DNA from: CAVSUB01 sp963730995
Lineage (GTDB): Bacteria > Acidobacteriota > Vicinamibacteria > Vicinamibacterales > 2-12-FULL-66-21
Direction: 5' to 3'
NCBI GenBank assembly: GCA_963730995.1
Contig: CAVSUB010000012.1
Location: forward strand, 558,001-622,000
DNA length: 64,000 nucleotides
The notes under the pieces were generated by a model, which saw only the letters and a program-made list of their open reading frames with translations, was not told the origin of the DNA and made no database searches. Both the position numbers and the translations under genes were made by a program. Of the stretch, positions 59,765-64,000 are shown piece by piece (the stretch's first letter is position 1; every line of letters begins with the position of its first letter).

Positions 59765-60511
59765 ATGAGTGCGGTGTACATCCTCTGGTTGCGTGAGCTG
59801 AAGCGCTACACGCGATCGCGGGCACAGATGGCGGCATCGCTCGGGCAGCCGACGCTGTACCTCCTCGCGCTGGGATTCGGGCTGGGCCCGACGTTTCAAC
59901 AGGCCGGCAACGGCAGCTACCTCCAGTTTCTGGCGCCCGGGGTCGTCGGCATGACGATCCTCTTCGTGTCGATTTTCTCCGGAGTCGGCCTGCTGTTCGA
60001 TCGGCAGTTCGGTTTTCTGAAGGAGACGCTTGTAGCGCCCGTGCCGCGGATTCACATCATGATCGGACGGACTCTCGGAGGCGCGACCGTCGCGACGCTC
60101 CAGGGCACGCTGATGATGATCGTCTGCACGATCGCCGGGTTCCGGCCGCACAGCCTTGCGAGCGTACCCATCGCATTTCTCTTCATGATGCTGATCGCGA
60201 TCGTCTTCTGCGCGCTGGGAACGGCCATCGGTTCGCTCCTGGAGGACATGCAGGGGTTTCAGCTGGTCATGAACTTCCTGGTCATGCCCATCTTCTTCAT
60301 GTCGGGAGCGCTCTTCCCGCTGGGCAACCTCCCGGCGGCGCTCGCGCTGGCGACGCGGATCGATCCGCTGAGCTATGGGATCGATGGCCTGCGAGGCACG
60401 TTGATCGCGACGTCTCACTTTGGTGTCGTGACCGACTTCGTCGTGCTCAGCGCGATTGGCGTGGCGTTCCTGGCGATGGGGGCCCACTTTTTCTCGCGCA
60501 TCCAGATTTGA
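59765..60511 (+). CDS. ABC-2 type permease (DrrB-like)
   Basis: A 248-aa permease with six membrane segments (about residues 25-40, 60-78, 105-130, 135-160, 170-190 and 225-243). It has the ABC-2 pattern: LRELKRYTRSRAQMAASLGQP at the N-terminus, FGFLKETLVAPVPRIHIMIG after the second span, and NFLVMPIFFMSGALFPLGNLP near the fifth. It begins 3 bp after the ATPase gene, and the two form one exporter. Confidence 0.9.
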   Translation: MSAVYILWLRELKRYTRSRAQMAASLGQPTLYLLALGFGLGPTFQQAGNGSYLQFLAPGVVGMTILFVSIFSGVGLLFDRQFGFLKETLVAPVPRIHIMIGRTLGGATVATLQGTLMMIVCTIAGFRPHSLASVPIAFLFMMLIAIVFCALGTAIGSLLEDMQGFQLVMNFLVMPIFFMSGALFPLGNLPAALALATRIDPLSYGIDGLRGTLIATSHFGVVTDFVVLSAIGVAFLAMGAHFFSRIQI

Positions 60512-60648
60512 GATGGCTGTTCCAGGTCAACTCTCCACGGCGGGCGCACGGAAACGGACCCGCTCCAGAGAGCGGAGCGCCCGACCCGAACGTCGGGCCT
60601 GCGCTGTCAACTCGATGCACACCCGATCCGTGGAAACCGCCCAGAAAC

Positions 60649-62166
60649 ATGGGTAGGCCCAGGTCCGAGGAGGCCCATGCGCGGGTGCTCGACGCGGCCG
60701 CGCGTCTCTTCGCCGACCACGGGATCGACGCAACGAGCATGGATGCCATCGCCGAGGCGTCGAGCGTCAGCAAGGCGACCATCTACAAGCACTGGCCGGA
60801 CAAGGGGGCGCTCTGCCTCGAAGTCATGTCGTCGCTCCACGGGCCGGAGCCGTTCCCCTCGATCCCGGCCTCCAGTGACGTTCGCGCCGATGTCGTCGCC
60901 TTCCTGGGCCGGCATCCACCCAAGCCCCGCTCGGAGCTCCGCACCCGCCTCATGCCGCACCTGATGGCGTACGCCGCCAGGCGGCCGGCGTTCGGCCAGG
61001 TCTGGCGCCTCCGCGTGCTCGAACCTCCGCGGCTGCAGCTGATGGAGCTGCTGAAGCGGGCCGTGGACGAGGGCGAACTCTCGCCGGATCTCGATATCGA
61101 CGCGGCGGTCGCCGAGCTGCTCGGCTCGATGATGTATCGCAATCTCCTGCGTCTCATGGGGGGGCATCCTCCAGACAATCTCGCGGAGGTCATCGTCGCG
61201 ACTCTGTGGAGGGCGTACGGACGGGCGCGGGGCCGGCCCGTGCGCGCGAAGCGCTCAGTAGTGCGCAGGTCCCCGATCCCGTCAATGATCAGATCCATGT
61301 CGAACGTGGCGGCCAGGTCACTCCTCATGCTGACCCTCTGCCTGACGTCGGCGGCGGCGCTGATGTCCGCCAGGCAGCCAACGACCGCGATCCCTGGCAT
61401 CCTCGTGACCCGCCAGTTGATGGAGGCACGCAGTCTCCGCGTCGGCGACGTCGTCCGGCTGTCCCGCGAGTCGTCCGGCGCCAGCGCGCGCGCGTTCCGA
61501 ATCGATGGCGTGTACGAGCCGACGCCCGATCCGTTGCGTTTCGCGCAGCCGAAGTTCGAGGTCCGGATGCACCTGCCGGATCTCTCGTCGCTCGTCGCGG
61601 ATCCATCGGATCCGGGATCGCTCGAGACCGTCACGGCGATCAACGTCGCGCTCACCCAGCCGGCCGATGCCGCCCCGTTCGCTCGCGAGCTTGCCGCACG
61701 GCTGCCAGGCGCCGTCGCCCGGCCAACATCGGCGCCCGACGATCGCACCAGCACCTTCGTCGTCCTCGAGCGCTTCCATCTGGCTATTGCGATCGTCACC
61801 GTCGTCGGGAGCGCGGTGTTCCTGCTCGCCCTGATGGTGATGCTCGTCGAGGAGCGGCGGGCCACGGTTGGCATCCTGCGGCTGATCGGCTTCACGCGCC
61901 AGCGGATCCTGCTTCAGGTGTTCGCCGAGGGAGCGGTCATCGCGGTCGCGGGGGCTGTTGCGGGCGTGCTCTTCGCGCTTGCATCCGAGGGGTTCTTCAA
62001 CCGGTTCTTCCAGTGGCGCTACGACACAGCGCTGGTCTTCCTGCGGATCACGCCGCGCGTGGCGTTGCAGTCGGTGGCCATGGCGATTCCACTGGGCATA
62101 CTGGCCAGCCTCATCGCGTCGTGGACGCTCTTGCGGCAGCAGTTGCTGACGCTCATCCGCCGCTGA
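60649..62166 (+). CDS. TetR-family regulator read through in frame into an FtsX/MacB-type permease
   Basis: A single open frame of 505 aa. Residues 1 to about 205 are a complete TetR regulator: GRPRSEEAHARVLDAAARLF, then the HTH TSMDAIAEASSVSKATIYKH, and a ligand domain ending VIVATLWRAYGRARGRP. Without a stop the frame continues into a membrane span (SNVAARSLLMLTLCLTSAAAL), an extracytoplasmic domain and three spans with the FtsX pattern (FLLALMVMLVEERRATVGIL, LRLIGFTRQRILLQV). Internal ATGs at 61285 and 61297 could start a separate permease. One extra base anywhere upstream would place TetR on a TAG at 61259, so either a true fusion or an undetected indel. Start ATG 60649. Confidence 0.7.
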   Translation: MGRPRSEEAHARVLDAAARLFADHGIDATSMDAIAEASSVSKATIYKHWPDKGALCLEVMSSLHGPEPFPSIPASSDVRADVVAFLGRHPPKPRSELRTRLMPHLMAYAARRPAFGQVWRLRVLEPPRLQLMELLKRAVDEGELSPDLDIDAAVAELLGSMMYRNLLRLMGGHPPDNLAEVIVATLWRAYGRARGRPVRAKRSVVRRSPIPSMIRSMSNVAARSLLMLTLCLTSAAALMSARQPTTAIPGILVTRQLMEARSLRVGDVVRLSRESSGASARAFRIDGVYEPTPDPLRFAQPKFEVRMHLPDLSSLVADPSDPGSLETVTAINVALTQPADAAPFARELAARLPGAVARPTSAPDDRTSTFVVLERFHLAIAIVTVVGSAVFLLALMVMLVEERRATVGILRLIGFTRQRILLQVFAEGAVIAVAGAVAGVLFALASEGFFNRFFQWRYDTALVFLRITPRVALQSVAMAIPLGILASLIASWTLLRQQLLTLIRR

Positions 62167-62184
62167 ATCGGTGCGCCCCTGAAC

Positions 62185-63429
62185 ATGCTGCGCCTGTCAT
62201 GGCTCACGATCATCCGGCAGCCTGCGCGCACAGCGCTGGCAGTCCTGGGCGTCGCCGCGGTCGGTGCGCTTCTGTTCGACATGCTGCTCCTGTCGCATGG
62301 GCTCGTGCTGTCTTTCCGCGATCTGCTCGACCGCGCCGGTTTCGACGTCCGGGTTCTGGCCACCGACGCGCCACTCTTCGCCGGGCCTCGGATTCCGAAC
62401 GCGACCGGCGTGACTCTCACCATTGCCAGGCTGCCGGAGGTCGACGCGGTGCTGCAGCTTCGCTTGCGCGACGCCGTCCTTGTCGAAGACGGGCGTCCGG
62501 CGGCGACACCGCCACCGGACGGATCCGTGCAGCGAATCGAAGCTCCCGGTCAGACCGACACGATCGATCTGATCGGAGTGGATCCATCTGTCCGTCCGAT
62601 GTGGACGCCGGTCGAGGGCACGGACCTGCCGCGCGCTGCGGCTGCGGCCCCCGCGATCGTGATCAATCGCCGTCTGGCCCGTTCGGCTCATCTCGCAACC
62701 GGCGGTCTCCTGCAACTGCGCTGCGGCGACAAGGGCAGCGCGCTGCCGCCCGCGACGTTCGTGATCTCAGGCATCGCCGACTTCCCGTTCGACGACGCGG
62801 GCGCACGGACAGCGGCGACGAGCCTCGACGACATCGCGAGGCTGTGCGGCGAGACGAACGACGACCGGTCGGAGATCCTGCTGGTGCGATCGCGGGCGGG
62901 CGCTGGCGCGGGAGCAGCGGCGGCCGCCATCCACGCCGCGCTTCCTCATCTGCACGTCGTCACGAACGAGGAGCTCGTCGAGCGTTTCAGCCGCGTCGAG
63001 TTTTCCTACTTCCGGCAGATCTCGGTCGTGCTCGCGACGGTCACGCTGTTCTTCGGATTTCTCCTGATCGCCGTGCTGTTGACGGTCTCCGTCAACCAGC
63101 GGCTCGGGGAGGTCGCCGCGCTGCGGGCACTCGGGTTGTCCCGCTGGCGAGTCGTGGCAGGGGTGCTGATCGAGTCCGTGATCCTGGTGTTCACTGGCGG
63201 TCTCCTCGCGATACCGCTCGGAGCGGCGCTGTCCCTGTGGCTGGACGACATCCTGAGGGCGATGCCCGGCGTGCCCGCCGACCTGCACTTCTTCGCGTTC
63301 GAGCCACGCGCGCTCGTTCTGCACGTCGCACTCCTTGCGGTCGCCGCGCTGGCTGCCGCCGCTTACCCTATGCGCATCGTCGGAACGCTCCCGATCGCCG
63401 CGACGCTCCGCCGCGAGGTGGTGTCGTGA
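62185..63429 (+). CDS. FtsX/MacB-type ABC permease
   Basis: A 414-aa permease. An N-terminal membrane span (LAVLGVAAVGALLFDMLLL) leads into an extracytoplasmic domain of about 220 residues, then three spans with the FtsX-like pattern: VVLATVTLFFGFLLIAVLLT, RLGEVAALRALGLSRWRVV (coupling helix) and GALSLWLDD with the last span VALLAVAALAAAAYP. It pairs with the upstream permease half and the following ATPase, whose start overlaps the stop by 4 bp (GTGA). Confidence 0.9.
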   Translation: MLRLSWLTIIRQPARTALAVLGVAAVGALLFDMLLLSHGLVLSFRDLLDRAGFDVRVLATDAPLFAGPRIPNATGVTLTIARLPEVDAVLQLRLRDAVLVEDGRPAATPPPDGSVQRIEAPGQTDTIDLIGVDPSVRPMWTPVEGTDLPRAAAAAPAIVINRRLARSAHLATGGLLQLRCGDKGSALPPATFVISGIADFPFDDAGARTAATSLDDIARLCGETNDDRSEILLVRSRAGAGAGAAAAAIHAALPHLHVVTNEELVERFSRVEFSYFRQISVVLATVTLFFGFLLIAVLLTVSVNQRLGEVAALRALGLSRWRVVAGVLIESVILVFTGGLLAIPLGAALSLWLDDILRAMPGVPADLHFFAFEPRALVLHVALLAVAALAAAAYPMRIVGTLPIAATLRREVVS

Positions 63430-64000
63430 CCCCTGTCGTCGAGGCCTCGAACGTGTCGAGAGTGTTCCCGATGGCGGCAGGGCCAGTCGCCGCTCTGAGG
63501 GATGTGTCGATCGGCATCGCCGATGGCGAGTACCTCGGAGTCGTCGGTCCATCAGGCTGTGGGAAGTCCACGCTGCTGCACGTCCTGGGATGCGTCGACG
63601 TGCCGACGACCGGACTGATCAAGTTCCAGGGCCGCGATGTGAGCGGACTGTCGGATGCCGATCGCAGCCGCCTGCGGCTCCGCGAAATCGGCTTCGTCTT
63701 TCAGCGATTCTTTCTTCTGCCGATGTTGACCGCCTTCGAGAACGTCGAGCTTCCGCAGGCGGAGGCAGGCGTCGCGCGCAGTGAACGTCGGGCGCGCGCG
63801 CGGGAGCTGCTCGACTTCGTCGGGCTCGGTCGCCGCGCCGACCATCGCCCGTCAGAGCTGTCAGGCGGAGAGATGCAGCGCGTCGCGATTGCCCGCGCGC
63901 TCGCGAACAGGCCGCGGGTGCTGCTGGCGGACGAACCGACGGGCGAGCTGGATCAGGCGACGGGCGAGCAAATCGTCTCCCTCCTGGATCGTCTGCACGC
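63426..64000 (+). CDS. LolD/MacB-type ABC ATPase, cut by window edge
   Basis: The first 191 residues of an ATPase, open at the right edge. Walker A VGPSGCGKSTLL, Q-loop IGFVFQRFFLLP, signature LSGGEMQRVAIARA, Walker B VLLADEPTGELD. The Q-loop and signature are the LolD/MacB type that couples to FtsX permeases. GTG 63426 overlaps the preceding stop. Together with the two permeases it forms a heteromeric exporter or lipoprotein-type extractor. Confidence 0.93.
   Translation, partial: MTPVVEASNVSRVFPMAAGPVAALRDVSIGIADGEYLGVVGPSGCGKSTLLHVLGCVDVPTTGLIKFQGRDVSGLSDADRSRLRLREIGFVFQRFFLLPMLTAFENVELPQAEAGVARSERRARARELLDFVGLGRRADHRPSELSGGEMQRVAIARALANRPRVLLADEPTGELDQATGEQIVSLLDRLH

Overview
The window is high-GC bacterial chromosome with dense coding, many GTG (and some TTG) starts, frequent ATGA/GTGA stop-start overlaps and no phage, plasmid or transposase genes. 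The mix of genes suggests Acidobacteriota, probably the Vicinamibacteria lineage: a Tat-exported aldehyde/xanthine dehydrogenase set, PadR regulator, S9 and M14 exopeptidases, DUF5916 outer-membrane protein, DUF547, DUF1326, ergothioneine genes egtB/egtD, and MacB/FtsX-type permeases. This is inference from gene content, not a database match.

Layout. 0.5-5.2 kb (minus): PadR regulator and a four-gene molybdenum hydroxylase operon ending in a 75-aa unknown. 5.3-8.8 kb (minus): secreted glycosidase-like protein and S9 peptidase. 8.9-16.7 kb (plus): cystathionine beta-synthase, a long YjbQ-like protein, VanZ-like protein, alpha/beta hydrolase, DUF547, SDR and an alanine/sodium symporter. 16.9-22.5 kb (plus): GH28-like protein and the mrfA-mrfB DNA repair pair. 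22.5-33.2 kb (minus): a conserved housekeeping run read as tRNA-Leu, tig, clpP, clpX, lon, engB, rho, then cupin and aldo/keto reductase genes and rpmE. 33.5-39.3 kb (plus): secreted threonine-rich protein, egtB-egtD, and a heavily frameshifted DUF5916 protein. 39.6-45 kb: WYL regulator and a 1254-aa extracellular nuclease (minus), plus two tiny coupled genes (plus). 45.1-50 kb: DUF2207 membrane protein, then an envelope-stress module in which a Spy/CpxP-like gene diverges from a sigma factor, anti-sigma, second Spy-like protein and a glycine-rich exported protein. 50.1-58.7 kb (minus): M14 peptidase, alpha-oxoamine synthase, GAF-HATPase protein, giant CPBP membrane protease. 59.0-64 kb (plus): a DrrAB-type exporter, a TetR domain read through in frame into an FtsX permease, a second FtsX permease and the start of a LolD-type ATPase.

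Three things stand out. First, four families of short palindromic repeats are scattered between genes and, in places, inside or across the ends of genes (mrfA, the symporter, clpX, the GAF-HATPase gene). Second, frameshifts are confined to 27-39 kb and hit essential genes (lon, clpX), so they are most likely sequence errors with a local cause. Third, several plus-strand genes have a -10-like hexamer 6-7 nt before the start codon and no Shine-Dalgarno, the arrangement expected of leaderless mRNAs.
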